The notes under the pieces are model-generated. The model had not been told where the DNA came from, made no database searches, and saw nothing but the letters and a program-made list of their open reading frames with translations. Below, piece after piece: positions 11,690 through 24,400 of a stretch of 64,000 nt of DNA (position 1 is the stretch's first letter; the number at the start of each line of letters is the position of its first letter). The stretch covers positions 36,293,478 through 36,357,477 of the forward strand of contig OX377202.1 in NCBI GenBank assembly GCA_947396885.1. The letters run 5' to 3'. This DNA comes from Heligmosomoides polygyrus polygyrus (Eukaryota > Nematoda > Chromadorea > Rhabditida > Heligmosomidae). Made by a program: the position numbers and the translations under genes.

Positions 11690-11885
11690 CAGAGCGTCAG
11701 CTTCACGGAATGACCGAGCTCATTCCGTGAAGCTGCTGAAGCCAGCGCTGACGCCGGGCATCAACGCTGAAGCGAAGTGTGCCATATGCAAGCCGCCGCT
11801 GACGCAGTGATACGCACTCTGCGTCTCTGCCCTATCCTTCATCACTAAAGCTGCGTCAACGGCGCCGAGTGTGCCCAGCCGTTTA
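11690..11885. mobile_element. MITE related to 9191-9457
   Basis: It shares the internal palindrome cagcttcacggaatgaccg / cggtcattccgtgaagctg type with 9261-9298, the GACGC-rich middle, and the gtgtgcccagccgttta right end. The left end is not clear and may be truncated. The mirror copy is at about 15084-15279. Confidence 0.5.
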
Positions 11886-11889
11886 GCGA

Positions 11890-12425
11890 GTACCGCTTAT
11901 GTGCCATGAGTGGGGAAATCCCTGGCACTTACTTGTCAGCTGAGTTCATTACGCATAAAAGGCTTTTTTCTTATCTACAAAATGATTTTGTATAAACTTC
12001 AATTTGTTACACTAGTATTGTTTGAAAATTCATCTTAGTAATGATAAGAATACAAGGATTTTTTAAAAATGGATTATATGTTTCTGGAAAATGTGTCGTA
12101 TGCTGCCTTGTCCGATTCCTAATTTCGTTAACGGTAACTTATTTATTACTATCATTATTGATATATATTTATGAGTTCATTTACCATGTTGTTATTGTTG
12201 TTGTTGTTTTATCTGATGCCTGTCTTATACAGCGTACGCAAATAAATAAAAATAAATAAATATATAAAGAATTACTATTAAATTGATTAGGTAATTAATA
12301 TTAAATTACTATTATTAAATAACATTATAAAAATTGAAGTAATGAATTTTGAGTCATTTCCGTTTCACTGTTCCGCATTCCGTGTTCCGCTTCTCTCGTT
12401 ATTATCTCAAAGATCTCTGCTCGAA
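11890..12425. other. AT-rich DNA, no feature seen
   Basis: Very AT-rich sequence with short TAAA/ATAA simple repeats (12230-12340). No gene or element is recognisable. It is mirrored in the right arm. Confidence 0.5.
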
Positions 12426-12426
12426 T

Positions 12427-12610
12427 TCGAACTTCTCTTCGAGCGTGTGTCGACAGACCGCCTTTGGATAGGGTAGCAGACTCACGAGCGAAGTCCATGG
12501 AGATTGAATCCTGTGTGGGGCATGGTTTTAGTATTTTTATAAACCTCATTTTCAAGAAAGGCGTACGTACGGTGACAGTAGAGCAGGCAAGCAACGGAAT
12601 TGCATTGATC
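12427..12610 (+). mobile_element. tRNA-like SINE, family 3, left-arm copy
   Basis: It shares with 20075-20300 and, reversed, with 21350-21530 the series gtgtgtcgaca, ggatag.gt.gcagactcacgagcg and gattgaatcctgtg. The last phrase resembles a polymerase III B box (consensus GGTTCGAATCC). An A box is not convincing. The mirror copy is at about 14360-14542. Confidence 0.5.
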
Positions 12611-12830
12611 GTCGAGCTGCTGCGGCGGGCGCCAGCAAGACCTCATTCATTTTTGATATGTGACATGTGCTCCAATGAATATTCCTCGCTGTAGGAACAT
12701 TAACAAAGGAAGGGTGTGAAGCGTATGTGCGTATGTCTGAACGGGGAGAGCGAGTCATATTGGGAGAATCTTCATCCCTCATTTGGTATGAAAATGTGTT
12801 TATTTTTTGCCAAGTCGTTAAACCCAAGTA

Positions 12831-13030
12831 NNNNNNNNNNNNNNNNNNNNNNNNNNNNNNNNNNNNNNNNNNNNNNNNNNNNNNNNNNNNNNNNNNNNNN
12901 NNNNNNNNNNNNNNNNNNNNNNNNNNNNNNNNNNNNNNNNNNNNNNNNNNNNNNNNNNNNNNNNNNNNNNNNNNNNNNNNNNNNNNNNNNNNNNNNNNNN
13001 NNNNNNNNNNNNNNNNNNNNNNNNNNNNNN
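12831..13030. other. Scaffold gap (200 N)
   Basis: Exactly 200 undetermined bases, a conventional placeholder length. It lies precisely where the left arm of the inverted repeat ends, and it removes the A-box half of the SINE that resumes at 13031. Confidence 0.99.
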
Positions 13031-13057
13031 CTCATGCGAGAGATGTCAGGGGTTTGG

Positions 13058-13325
13058 GGAGGACGGTCAGGATGTACGGAATAGGCCACGCCCCTCCCAA
13101 GCAATATCGGCGGAGTGGCGTTCTACCCCCGCCCTTTAAACAGAGGCGTGGCAAATGTCTGCGTCTCCACTATCTCGTAAGGCAGCCACTGGACTCTCGA
13201 GCAAGCCCAGGGGTTGGGGGGTGGGCGGGCCAGGGGAACGAGGGGTTAGAACGCTCGACCCCCGGGAATATCGTATGTCTCCTTGGGAGGGGCGTGGCCT
13301 ATTTCGTACATACTGACCGTCCTCC
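13058..13325. mobile_element. Mutator-like MITE with 9-bp target duplication
   Basis: The terminal inverted repeats are about 44 bp with two mismatches; both start ggaggacggtcag and contain ggccacgcccctcccaag. The element is flanked by the identical nonamer ggggtttgg at 13049-13057 and 13326-13334. Nine-base duplications with long terminal repeats are the signature of Mutator-like elements. The interior is the 153-bp core repeat. There is no coding capacity. Confidence 0.85.
13109..13262 (-). repeat. 153-bp dispersed core repeat, copy 3
   Basis: Reverse orientation relative to 967-1119 and 4401-4553, with strong identity throughout. Here it forms the entire interior of the 268-bp Mutator-like MITE, suggesting that the MITE captured it or was invaded by it. 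Confidence 0.8.
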
Positions 13326-13433
13326 GGGGTTTGGCCTCCCTGCGTTGCTGCAGTTTTGCGTTTCAACTGATTGGTAGAGACTTGAGGTATTTTGACGTCT
13401 ATACCATTTTCAGACATTTTCTGAGCATTTTTC

Positions 13434-14138
13434 CAGCGGTACGTTGAGGTATTCAACATGGTGATTTATAAATCTAGAACACCAGTGATGCACAGGTACA
13501 AAGTGCATGAAGCACCACTGGGCACCTTACGGGTAGCGTATAAGGGCTACAGTTTCCTCATAGTCTGTTTCCATACATGGACCAAAGGCCTCGGGAAAAA
13601 CCACCCTGCTCGGATTTCCAAAGGAGAGCACGTTGTGACATCGGAGGTGATTCAAATGAGAAGAGGTGTGCGGATCCCGCAAATTAAGCTAAACGGCATC
13701 GGTACACTCTTTCGCTCATGTCTGCCTGTCACCTGGAAATCAGAGGTTTTCTAGAACTTAACACTAACAAGGTCCGCCGACCGTCGAGTGGTGATTCAAC
13801 CGCTCACGCTGAAGTGTGACCCACCTTTAGAAAGGAATCTTCGAGGGAAGAAACCAAGCAGGTCGAACGGATGGCCAACATACTCAAGGACTTCGTAGGC
13901 ACGTCAAATTGAAGTTGACGAAGACGAACAGGTGAAGGTGGTGGAAGAAGAAAATGAAGATTGGGATCCGCAAGATGAAATGATGGACGTGGAGAGGCAT
14001 ATGAAAACGTTTTCGGGTGGAACTCTTCTTTCGGAGGAAAGGGTACGCCTTCAATTGGATTTCGGTTGCGTGCTCATAACCATGGAGGAAGACACCGCGA
14101 TTACGAAGGCGTGCTGCGACGTATCCCATTGTGACCCC
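13434..14138. other. Unrecognised spacer of the inverted repeat
   Basis: About 700 bp of unique-looking DNA between the SINE remnant and the right arm. A plus-strand frame from 13932 runs through an acidic segment (VVEEENEDWDPQDEMMD) and on into the arm. I recognise no family, and the continuation into arm sequence that is open on the mirrored side as well argues against a real protein. Confidence 0.4.
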
Positions 14139-17100
14139 TACTTGGGTTTAACGACTTGGCAAAAAATAAACACATTTTCATACCAAATGAGGGATGAAGA
14201 TTCTCCCAATATGACTCGCTCTCCCCGTTCAGACATACGCACATACGCTTCACACCCTTCCTTTGTTAATGTTCCTACAGCGAGGAATATTCATTGGAGC
14301 ACATGTCACATATCAAAAATGAATGAGGTCTTGCTGGCGCCCGCCGCAGCAGCTCGACGATCAATGCAATTCCGTTGCTTGCCTGCTCTACTGTCACCGT
14401 ACGTACGCCTTTCTTGAAAATGAGGTTTATAAAAATACAAAAACCATGCCCCACACAGGATTCAATCTCCATGGACTTCGCTCGTGAGTCTGCTACCCTA
14501 TCCAAAGGCGGTCTGTCGACACACGCTCGAAGAGAAGTTCGAATTCGAGCAGAGATCTTTGAGATAATAACGAGAGAAGCGGAACACGGAATGCGGAACA
14601 GTGAAACGGAAATGACTCAAAATTCATTACTTCAATTTTTATAATGTTATTTAATAATAGTAATTTAATATTAATTACCTAATCAATTTAATAGTAATTC
14701 TTTATATATTTATTTATTTTTATTTATTTGCGTACGCTGTATAAGACAGGCATCAGATAAAACAACAACAACAATAACAACATGGTAAATGAACTCATAA
14801 ATATATATCAATAATGATAGTAATAAATAAGTTACCGTTAACGAAATTAGGAATCGGACAAGGCAGCATACGACACATTTTCCAGAAACATATAATCCAT
14901 TTTAAAAAATCCTTGTATTCTTATCATTACTAAGATGAATTTTCAAACAATACTAGTGTAACAAATTGAAGTTTATACAAAATCATTTTGTAGATAGGAA
15001 AAAAGCCTTTTAAGCGTAATGAACTCATCTGACAAGTAAGTGCCAGGGATTTCCCCACTCATGGCACATAAGCGGTACTCGCTAAACGGCTGGGCACACT
15101 CGGCGCCGTTGACGCAGCTTTAGTGATGAAGGATAGGGCAGAGACGCAGAGTGCGTATCACTGCGTCAGCGGCGGCTTGCATATGGCACACTTCGCTTCA
15201 GCGTTGATGCCCGGCGTCAGCGCTGGCTTCAGCAGCTTCACGGAATGAGCTCGGTCATTCCGTGAAGCTGACGCTCTGACGTCACATGAGCAGGACGAGC
15301 CCGACTTTGATTCAGGGAGCGCCTAATGTACCGGTATATATTACTGAATTTTTGGCCCTCAAAGCTTGATTATCCTCTATGTACCTGTGAACTTAGGAAG
15401 CCACACTATATTAAGAATAGTAAATTACTTACTGAAGGCCAAACGAATCAGATAAGTGGAAGGGTCTAATCCAGTACAGACATCATATAAGTAGCGAACG
15501 ACAGTGCGAAGGTTCAAATTTTCTTCTATGCATTGCTTCTTAGCAGGTTGTGATTGAACGTCCTCTAGATTAATAGTGCATTTCCGCTATCGCTTTTTTT
15601 GTTTTCTTATTTAGATAAAAATAGTGCTAATGAGGAGTAATCCTAGACTAGGTCTCAGCAGAGAAGAATAATGTATACATTTTTTTCTTATACATATTGT
15701 ACAATAATTTAAGAATTACATTTTCAAAGATTCTTTCGATAGTAAGCCTCATGCTAGGCATGTCATGGCCAGTTTGTTAGACCATCGACAACGCACACTG
15801 CAATTACCCGGTCATTAGCTAAACTCGAAGCTCCGCTCCAGGTATGGAGGATGTTAGACGTTAAATTGAGCCTTCAATTTGCATCGTCAACGTTTGTCGA
15901 ATTTGTTGAATTTAATTGCATTGTTGAATTCGTTCACATCGAAATTGGCGAATTGTTGAAAGTCGTGTTCGAGAATGGTAATACACTGACGTGGTCCTCG
16001 GCTGCCTACCATGAGTCATCGAAGTTGAAATACGCATCTGACACAACGATGTCCAAGACATCGCGTTGCCTTGTTCAGAGTGCGTGACGCACTCTGAACA
16101 GAGAGCAGAATCAACTGCAGCTGTCACGGTCAGCTGAGCAAGGGTTGACAATGGTCCAATGTCGACACCAGAGAAAGAGAACGACCGCCCTTCACCGCAA
16201 AAGTCTTGAGCCTGTCGAGCGACGCCCCGCCCCGTTTTTGATGCACAAAAACCGCTGCGTCTCGCCCTTTAATTGGCAGGGGCAGTGCTAAGGTCACAGT
16301 TGCGTTCAGCGTCCCATGACACGACAATCAGTCTCTGAGTTCGCATGGGTACCGACGCGGCATAATGATAAGCTCCCATATTGCCTATTCGCGCTGCACT
16401 ATCGATATAGATGTTTATCAATCCATCGCGTCGCACCGCGATGCTGCCCTGGGAGGCCTCTAAGGGCCCGTTTATACTTCGTCGCGGCACGACGCGACGC
16501 CACGTATAGTGGCCATATTGATAGTGCGACGCGGTCGATCAATTTGGCCTCACTGCGTGGCCATCGCGTCGCGCCGCGACGAAGTACAGGGTGCGCCAAA
16601 ATTATGACGACAAGGTATTCAATTCGCCGAAAGGGAAAATACGGTACTTTCGAGAAACCAACGATGCGATAATGTTTATCAGTCTATTGTAAACTATATG
16701 CAACATTGAGATTCGAAGATATCTTCATCGGCGTCGATACAGACTTCGGGAAGGCGTCGCCGACGGCACGCAAGTAAGGCGCGTTGAGCTCATCCCACGC
16801 CTTCCCTCAAAGGATCCACGAGGCGATGAGGTTTCATGCAGGCTTTGATTTTCAGAGCTGGCCAGACCGTGTAATCCATCGGATTCAAATCCGGAGAGTT
16901 GGCTGGCCACTCGTGGAAGCTGATGAAGTGCGAAAAGTTGCCTTTGCACCAGTCTTGCAGCATTCTTGCTCAGTGAGCTGGAACTCCGTCTTGTTGAAGG
17001 GTGCAGAAGGGTGCACGAGGTCTTCTTGTAGGCCTTAAGACCCAGGTTACAGAAGAATCTTCTCAACGACATCTCCATGATGTCCATTTTTCTCGACAAC

Positions 17101-18141
17101 CGGCGGACCAAGCGCGCCGGCTTCCTGCGTTTTCATCCACGTACCTTCCTAATGTTGTCCGTAGTTGTCATAGATACGTGTCTTTCCCGTCCGGATTTAT
17201 CAACCTCGGTTCCCAAGTCTTCGTAGCGTCTGATGTACCTATTCATAATACCTTGATGAACTCCAAGGTGGTGGTGAATGGCGCGTGCCGAGAAGCCTTG
17301 ACGGTAAAGCTCAATGATTTGAGAACAGTGGCACGAACGTTTCACTATCTTGACGATTTATTGCCATGCTTGACTAAGATAAGCATGAACTAAGTGACTC
17401 AATAAAAACAATAAGAGCACGAAAAGAAAACAGACGCTCCGAATAAAGGGTCAAATTGTTTGCGCATGTGCTGTCGCCATAATTTTGGCGCACCCTGTAT
17501 AAACGGGGCCTAAAGGGCTAGGCACACAGCATCGTTGACGCAGCTTCAATGACGAAAGACAGAGCAGAGACGCAAATTCTGCGTCTGCGTCAGCGGTGGC
17601 GGCGCGCTTGTGGCACACTTCTCTTCATATTTGGCGTCCGGCGTCAGCACTCGTCAACGCTGGCTTTAGCAGCTTCACGGATTAAGCTCGGTCACTCCGT
17701 GAAGCTGCGCTGCCGAACGTCGCTCCGCCTTGTTTTTGGCGCGCAAAGACAGATGTCGAGTGTGTCCAGCTCTTTACCGTAAGACGTGCTGGGATTACAA
17801 CACTGTAGCATGACTGATTTGGCGGAGTTTGCAATTAAAGAGATGCGTTGGAAGTGAATGTCAGGAAACTCACTAGATTGAAGGACTGTTTAAACGGATT
17901 TTCCCGTTGACCATGACGCTTTGAGTTTTTCCCACAAAGCCCTCTCAGGTTATGGGGTCATCGATTCGACTCGCCGTTAGCTAATCCAATTTTTTTTTTG
18001 CGCTGACAAAGAAATTGCAAAAACCACTTGTGTGCTGTTTCACCTTGAAAACCATAAAAATGCAAGGTTAACTTGGACACAAATGAGGAGGAACTCACTG
18101 CGTTCCGCCTGTATAACACCTGCCGTCCCTACAGCGCAAAT
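14139..18141. repeat. Right arm of 4.0-kb inverted repeat
   Basis: Mirror image of 8827-12830 (paired coordinates sum to 26968-26969). It contains the same elements reversed: SINE family 3 near 14360-14542, MITE 15084-15279, Harbinger-like MITE 16464-17510 with the Tc1-like insert, and MITE 17511-17777. The match ends abruptly at 18141, about 280 bp upstream of the mucin-like gene. Confidence 0.9.
16587..17497 (-). mobile_element. Tc1/mariner-family element, right-arm copy
   Basis: Mirror copy of 9471-10381 with the same 19-bp terminal sequence CAGGGTGCGCCAAAATTAT and TA on each side (16585-16586 and 17498-17499). The transposase remnant reads on the minus strand (helix-turn-helix 17133-17345). 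It shares the same deletion, so it arose by duplication of the arm and not by independent transposition. Confidence 0.85.
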
Positions 18142-18419
18142 CGAACTTGGCACTGTCTGTCACTACTCTAAACTTCGACGCAGCTTGCCAATTAGGTCGA
18201 ACCGCTCATCGAACCGTAATTTCTTCCTGTCGCGGTGAAAGAAACGGGATCGATGCGACAAAGATAAGGGATATATCTCACCTTCCTCACCTGTGTCAAA
18301 TTTGGACACAGCTTTGTTTGCTCTGTGACCTTTTCCGTGTTAGCGGAGGCGCACTTCTTCCTGGACAAACGCGGACTTGTCGCTATCACTGCCAGTAACC
18401 AACAACACATTATAGCGTG

Positions 18420-21400
18420 ATGAATAAGACACCCAGTAAACGCGACAAAACGCAGGTTAATGTAGGGTTCCCATTACTTTCCTGTGTCCTACCATTCGTT
18501 GTAAAGAACAGCTTTGCAAATGTATCTCAGAGGTCTCGGAACGGAAGCAGGTTCCTAGGTAATTGTTCAGTTTGCTATGATGTGTTTCTGTGTTTCAGCT
18601 CATCCTATTTTATCAATGGAACAACCGAAGATGACTTATACAAATAATGAAGTGCTAGAACTCCCTCAGGAGCCCAAGGCTGCAACTGAAAGTGCTATCG
18701 AATCAACTACTACACCGACAACAGTGAGGGCTGGTACCACAACACTGGACTTGACGGCAGGATCGACAAACACAGTGAACACCCCAACGACAGTTTCACT
18801 ACCGTCCACAGTGATGCTGCGATACACAACGACAACGCCATTCACAACAACATTGTCACTCTCATCGAAAACATCGTCAGGAACCATTTCACCTTCAACG
18901 GCCACATCATCTACAATGACCATATCATCTACAACGACGCTGCCATCCACAACACCAACGTCGTCCACAACGACAACATCATCCACCACAACAACACCAT
19001 CTACGACGACGCTGCCATCCACAACAACAACGTCGTCCACAACGGCATTACCATCCACAACGACAATATCATCCACCACAACAACACCATCTACGACGAC
19101 GCTGCCATCCACAACAACGACGTCCACAACGACAGTACCATCCACAACGACAACATCATCCACCACAACAACACCATCTACGACGAGACTGACATCCACA
19201 ACAACAACGTCGTCCACAACGACAGTACCATCCACAACGGCAATATCATCCACCACAACAACACCATCTACGACGATGCTGCCACCCGCAACAACAACGT
19301 CGTCCACAACGACAGTGCCATCCACAACAACAATACCATCCACCACAACTCCATCAACAACGGGGGCACTATCTACATCAACAGTTCCATCCACAACAAT
19401 TATTTCAACAACAACGACCATAATGACAACAACCACTACAACGGCAGTTTCATCCACAAAGACGCCGCTTCCGCCAACGACAACGACGACAATTACAACG
19501 ACAACGTCAATTCCAACTACACTAACAACACCAACTGTGACAACCACCTCAACAGCAAAAACAGAGCTGCCTGCTCCTTCTGAAAACATTACTTCTGCAT
19601 CGAGAGCCATTACTACAAGAAAACGGACAAGAACGACTAGGAAGACGATCCCAATTCCACCAAAAAGTCCTCCAAGAAGGCCTGACGAAAAAGAGAGGTA
19701 TGTGGGTGAAGTCTAAGGTGAAGAAATCATTTGTGTTCAGTGGTAGGATGGCACAGTTTCCAAATACCGTCCGCCTTCAGCAGCAGTGTTAGGTCGTGAA
19801 TTTTAACTGGTAGAATCCGTTCAAATGAATACTTTTTGAATGTGCGTTCTATCAAAAACCTAAAATCATCGTGTGACACATCTCTGTGTAACTTTCTCGT
19901 AAAATGTTAGACGCAGAGTCCGATCAATGCATAGACCACACTACCTAAACTGTGTCCCTGAATCAGCAATGGGATGTATATTGGCAGAACCGCCTCACTC
20001 TCAGGAGTAAAGATATGCAACCAGCTCAACCCGTGTACAACCTTGAACAGCCTTATACCCCCTTATAGCCCGTGAAAGCCGCACGATTGGAGCGGAGTTG
20101 TTAATCAAGCAAGAAGGCTTATATCTTATCACTCTCGAGTTTATTGTTGTTTCGAAACCGTGTGTCTACAAGTCGGCTCCGTGGATAGCGTGGCAGACTT
20201 ACGAGCGGAAGGTCAGGGGATTGAATCCTGTGTGACGTATGTCCTTTGGATTCTCGTAAACTAAATGTGCATGCACAAACAGTAGAGCAGGTAAACAACA
20301 GGTTTGCATGTCATTCAGTCTTCACCTAAACTGTACGTCGTCCGTTGATCGAGTTGCTCGAATGGCTGCCTGCAGCGTCTTCGTTCTTCCTTGTCGCATG
20401 CCAAAGTGGTCTAGTGGATCCTCGAGGGACGCGATCGTTCGTTTAGGGCTTTTACGAAGTCCGAGCATCCTGGTGTTTCTTTGAAAATTATCCTCCCCCC
20501 CCCCCCCCACCCGAACGTCCAGAGGATGTTTATGAAAGTCCTTAAGTATCCGGTCTAAGTAATTTTCGACGACTAGCTCGTGCAACAGCGTATCTAGTCG
20601 TCGAACGTCGACGAAGCTCGGAATTCCAGAGGCTTTCTCTCAATTACTTGAATCGTGTAACCCCAAGCATCGTCCTTTCGATGGCTCGCTGCGCGATGAG
20701 ATCACGTGTTGATACCGCTTTCGTATGGTTGGTTAGCGCAGGAAGAGTAGTGAAATCGAATAGGTGGGCACAGAGCTAGACATTGTTCGTCTGCTGCTGC
20801 ACGACTTCTTCGACATTCCTAATGGCACCCTCCCTTTCTCTTCCTTGTTCATGGAAATCGTCTTCGTGAGATTAACGTGGAGTCTAACGCTCTCACATGC
20901 GAGAATTCGCCAAGCATTTGGTTTTCTTGACTAATGCTTGGCATTGTAGATATGGTGATCTTTCTGGTTTGGCAGGACCCAAACCAGGATTCCTGAATTC
21001 GGTGCACTCTCTGGAGCTGGTTTCTCTCCGTTACACCTACGTAAACATTGAACGCAAGTTTTCCAATGTTGTTCTCCGTCCAAGTTTCGCATGAACAATA
21101 CCCTGAATCCAAGGTTTTTGGTTTTGGTCTCACCAAGACTTCAAGTCTTCCATCCCAGCTGGATTGGTGGTTTTGAACCAAACTTGTCACAGAAAGAAAA
21201 ACTCTGACTTATCCATCAGTTGGCCACCGAGGGCCATTGTAGAGGTGCTAGTTTCGTGTCGAAACTGTCTTTACGGCATCCTGAAGGAGTAGGATACACG
21301 GAGCTTCCCAAACTGGAATATAGTAACGCTAACCTGTATCCTTGATAAGGGTTAACAACATGTAAACCTGTTGTTTGCTTGCTCGTAAGTCTGCTACGCT

Positions 21401-24400
21401 ATCCACTCGCCCATCTGTCGACACATGGCTTCGAGAGAGCAGTGAATTTGAGAGTGATAAGCTATCAGCCTTCTCGCTTGCTTAAATACTCAAAGGTACA
21501 GCTTTCACGGGCTATATCCCTTCTGACCATATATAATACATCACATTGCTTATTCAGACCTGCACTTTAGGTAGTTCCCTGGTGAGAAGAAGAAAGCATG
21601 ATTACTGGGAGTTTAAGGTCTGGTATCATGGTAATTGTGATTTTCAACGGAAGACAACAAGGTTATGAATTGAGAATTTTCGATTTGAGATTTCGAAAAA
21701 TGGCGATAAACATTTTGCTAGGTCCATCACATTTCGGATTGCTGCATTCGTCTTTTGCAAGCTACAAACTCATCTGCGTGATGGGCAGTGTTTTAGGGCC
21801 GCTATTAACTTTCCCAGCTTCTCAATTCGCAAGATTATTCGCTTCAATTTTATCATTACTTCTTGAATGAATGTAGACCAGTGTTCTACACTTCTGAAAA
21901 AATAATAATCTACTAAAAATTAATAATAAAAGATAAATTTTTAAATTAAAATTTTAAACAAAAATAGTACATTACTATTAAATTAGTTTAAAAACGTAAA
22001 GTAAAATATGACAAAGAAGGAAGGTCAGGTATACTGCTTTGGAATCGTAAAGTATTCTAATACTGAGCGAGCCTCCATTTATGATTCTATCGATTCCAAA
22101 AGTCATTTTCAATAACAGAACTCGTTTGCGATTTAAAAATCTTTCGTCTAACTGATGAAGGGCAACAATTTTAGAAGTGATGTTGATATGGATGGCGACT
22201 CAAAACAAGACAAGTGAGTGTAAATTTCCCTAGTAGGATAATAGTAAGATATTACCTACTGAATAATCCCAATTTTCATAATTTATAGAGGAAAGAGTGA
22301 TAGGGCCCAAATAGCCCTTGTTGCTGCCATAATTGCAATAGTGATAGTTTCTGTGTCATACTTCTACTTCAGCTATAAGAAATATGTTATTAGAAGTGAG
22401 TTACTGTTGCTATTTCGTCATTTCTGCGTTTATGCTTGTGATTTTCGCTAGTCAAAAAGACTTTAGGTGAACGAGTTGGATACGAGTTCTCTAGGCGCAC
22501 GTGATAACAAATCTCGCACGTGGAAGTGCCGCCGCGATTAATCGGAGATCGTAACATGTTCAGAAATACATCAGACAATGAGCGAGGTCACTCTGCTTCA
22601 ACCTGTAGAGTGAAAATATTGTGAGCCTAAAGCTTTGCCAAGCAGCTGAAATCTCGCCATAACAAGATAAGAGCAGTGACGTGTGTACTTAATGCAGAGA
22701 TAAACTTTCGCCAAATCATTCGTGGAATCCAAGTATGTCATTCGCCACCACAGGATCATTTGTGTTATAGGGCATACTCTCGTTATTATTTTTCTTGAAA
22801 GAAAGTGAAAAGTGATTGAATACTGCCCTTGATGAATTTCAGATCGGATTCATCGCGCTCGGATTCCGATATCGTCATTATCGTCGCACTCCAAGCAAAA
22901 AAGCGGGGTGAGTAAGAGTTTCCTAATTTCTCACTGGAGCAGTTGCAACCCAAGGAATTTGTTGATATTTTAAGTCTCTGCGCACGCTTGTTAGACTTTC
23001 ACCAGCCATTCTAGGTTAGAATAGTATCAGCTCCCCGAATGTCGAGGGACAGAGATCGTCGTTCCGCGCAGGTGAGCTCAATACATTTTAGAACGATAAT
23101 TGTTAAAACCCAAATATAATTGTTAGGAACTTACTCTCGATATTAATGCCCTTATTGAAGACTATAAACAAGCTATCCATAATTTTGCAAAGAATATTCC
23201 CAGAAATAGTGCTAAAGAATAGTGTTTTAGACAACTTGTAACCCCGTTGAGACGAAGCGAACAGATTGGCACATATCCTACTACAGATGAAACAGTTAGC
23301 GCTGTCCGTCTGTCTGTTTGTCAGTCTATCCGTTCTTCCGTCGCCTAGCCTTCCATAGTCGCGCAAGGGAGTCCAAATTCAGAAGACGTGTCACCGATGT
23401 CACGTAACATGTGTCACCGTTTAGAAGAAGTTTCACCGAAATCCTGCATCGCGCATCCGAGTTCAGAAAACGTGTTACTCACACAATGTGGCATCCAGAT
23501 ACGGAAGACCTGCCAATGACATCGTGTTGCTAGCGTCGGGATTCCGAAGACCTCTCACTGATGTCGTGCAGGGGTATTCGGAATCGAAAGGAGTGGACGG
23601 TGTGCCATGAGGATGGGAGTACCAGTAGGGACTAGTGAGGAGGCACTAATGGGTGCTAGTAAGGAAACCAGTGACAAAGTCCCATAGGGGGGCTGTAATG
23701 GGGAGGGGTCAATAGGAGGCACAAGGAGGGAGCAGTAGGTGAAGCCAGAAAGGGAGGGACCAATAACGGGAACGAATAAGGGAAGGAAGAAAGGAGGAGG
23801 ATTCACAAAGGGCAGACCAGGAGTGAACAGAGGATTATACTCACAGGCATCAATAAGCATCGAATCGGCTTGAAGATATAATATTATAATATAATATTCA
23901 TCGTCATCAGTTTAAACAGTTGGTTGTGTGGAATAAAAGTCGGGTTTTCCCAGTTATTCCAGTTCTTTTCACTGCATGGTTTCATCTCAGTTATTTTTTT
24001 ATTTATTTTATCATCGCTGTTGACGTCTGGGTTCAGAAGACGAACCACAGACCTCGTTCAACGGGCGTCCCTATATCAACTGGTTGTCTTCTATCAATCA
24101 TCAAAATCTATTAACTTTGGCCAAAGTCGATATTATTAGACGGTTCAATTTTTCCACTACGCTGTGCATCGATCGATCACCATTCGCTCTTTATCATCCT
24201 TTCAAGGGATCAATTTTGATTTTGGGTGAAAAAGAGGTTCAAAAAGTAGAGCGGTTGCAGTTCCGGTTTTTTTTTATGTTTGGCGGGCGGTAGACCTTGA
24301 TCTAACCGCCCTTAACTTCTCCAGTACCTTTACTGTGAGCAATTTTATCACCTTTCAAACAGTGTATACAATACCCTGGTTAAGCAGGATTACATAGGCG

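Larger units (their letters stand above)
8827..12830. repeat. Left arm of 4.0-kb inverted repeat
   Basis: This 4004-bp stretch is the reverse complement of 14139-18141 at near identity: I noticed about half a dozen differences, including a homopolymer length change near 8970 and single substitutions near 11510, 11942, 11955, 11974 and 12533. The inner end runs exactly into the N gap at 12831; the outer match stops sharply at 8827. The arm holds MITEs, a Tc1-like element and a SINE, described separately. It is either a real recent inverted duplication or an assembly join of two haplotypes. Confidence 0.9.
13031..13433 (+). mobile_element. tRNA-derived SINE family 2, interrupted copy
   Basis: After the gap the sequence ctcatgcgagagatgtcagg, then (after the insertion 13058-13325) cgttgctg..ttcaactgattg..gag.tttgag and a ttttccagc end, matches the SINE at 34946-35105 in order. 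The first part, with the A box, falls in the gap. The copy is split by a 268-bp MITE that duplicated nine bases of it. Confidence 0.7.
19698..22174 (+). other. Intron 2 of the mucin-like gene
   Basis: The intron begins gtatgtgg and ends caattttag. It is far larger than the other early introns because it holds two inverted SINE family 3 copies (20075-20300 plus, 21350-21530 minus) flanking a decayed RTE fragment. A poly-C run lies at about 20498-20509. Confidence 0.65.

Noticed and set aside
12727..13377. Open frames running through the N gap
   Set aside because: They are open only because undetermined bases cannot show stops.
13932..14417. 161-codon plus-strand frame across the spacer and right arm
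   Set aside because: Its second half lies in mirrored arm sequence and also appears opposite in the left arm; no motif recognised.
18666..19610. Long Val-rich minus-strand frame opposite the Thr-rich exon
   Set aside because: It is the complement of ACN/TCN repeats in the mucin exon (GTN codons); spliced, phase-consistent coding is on the plus strand only.
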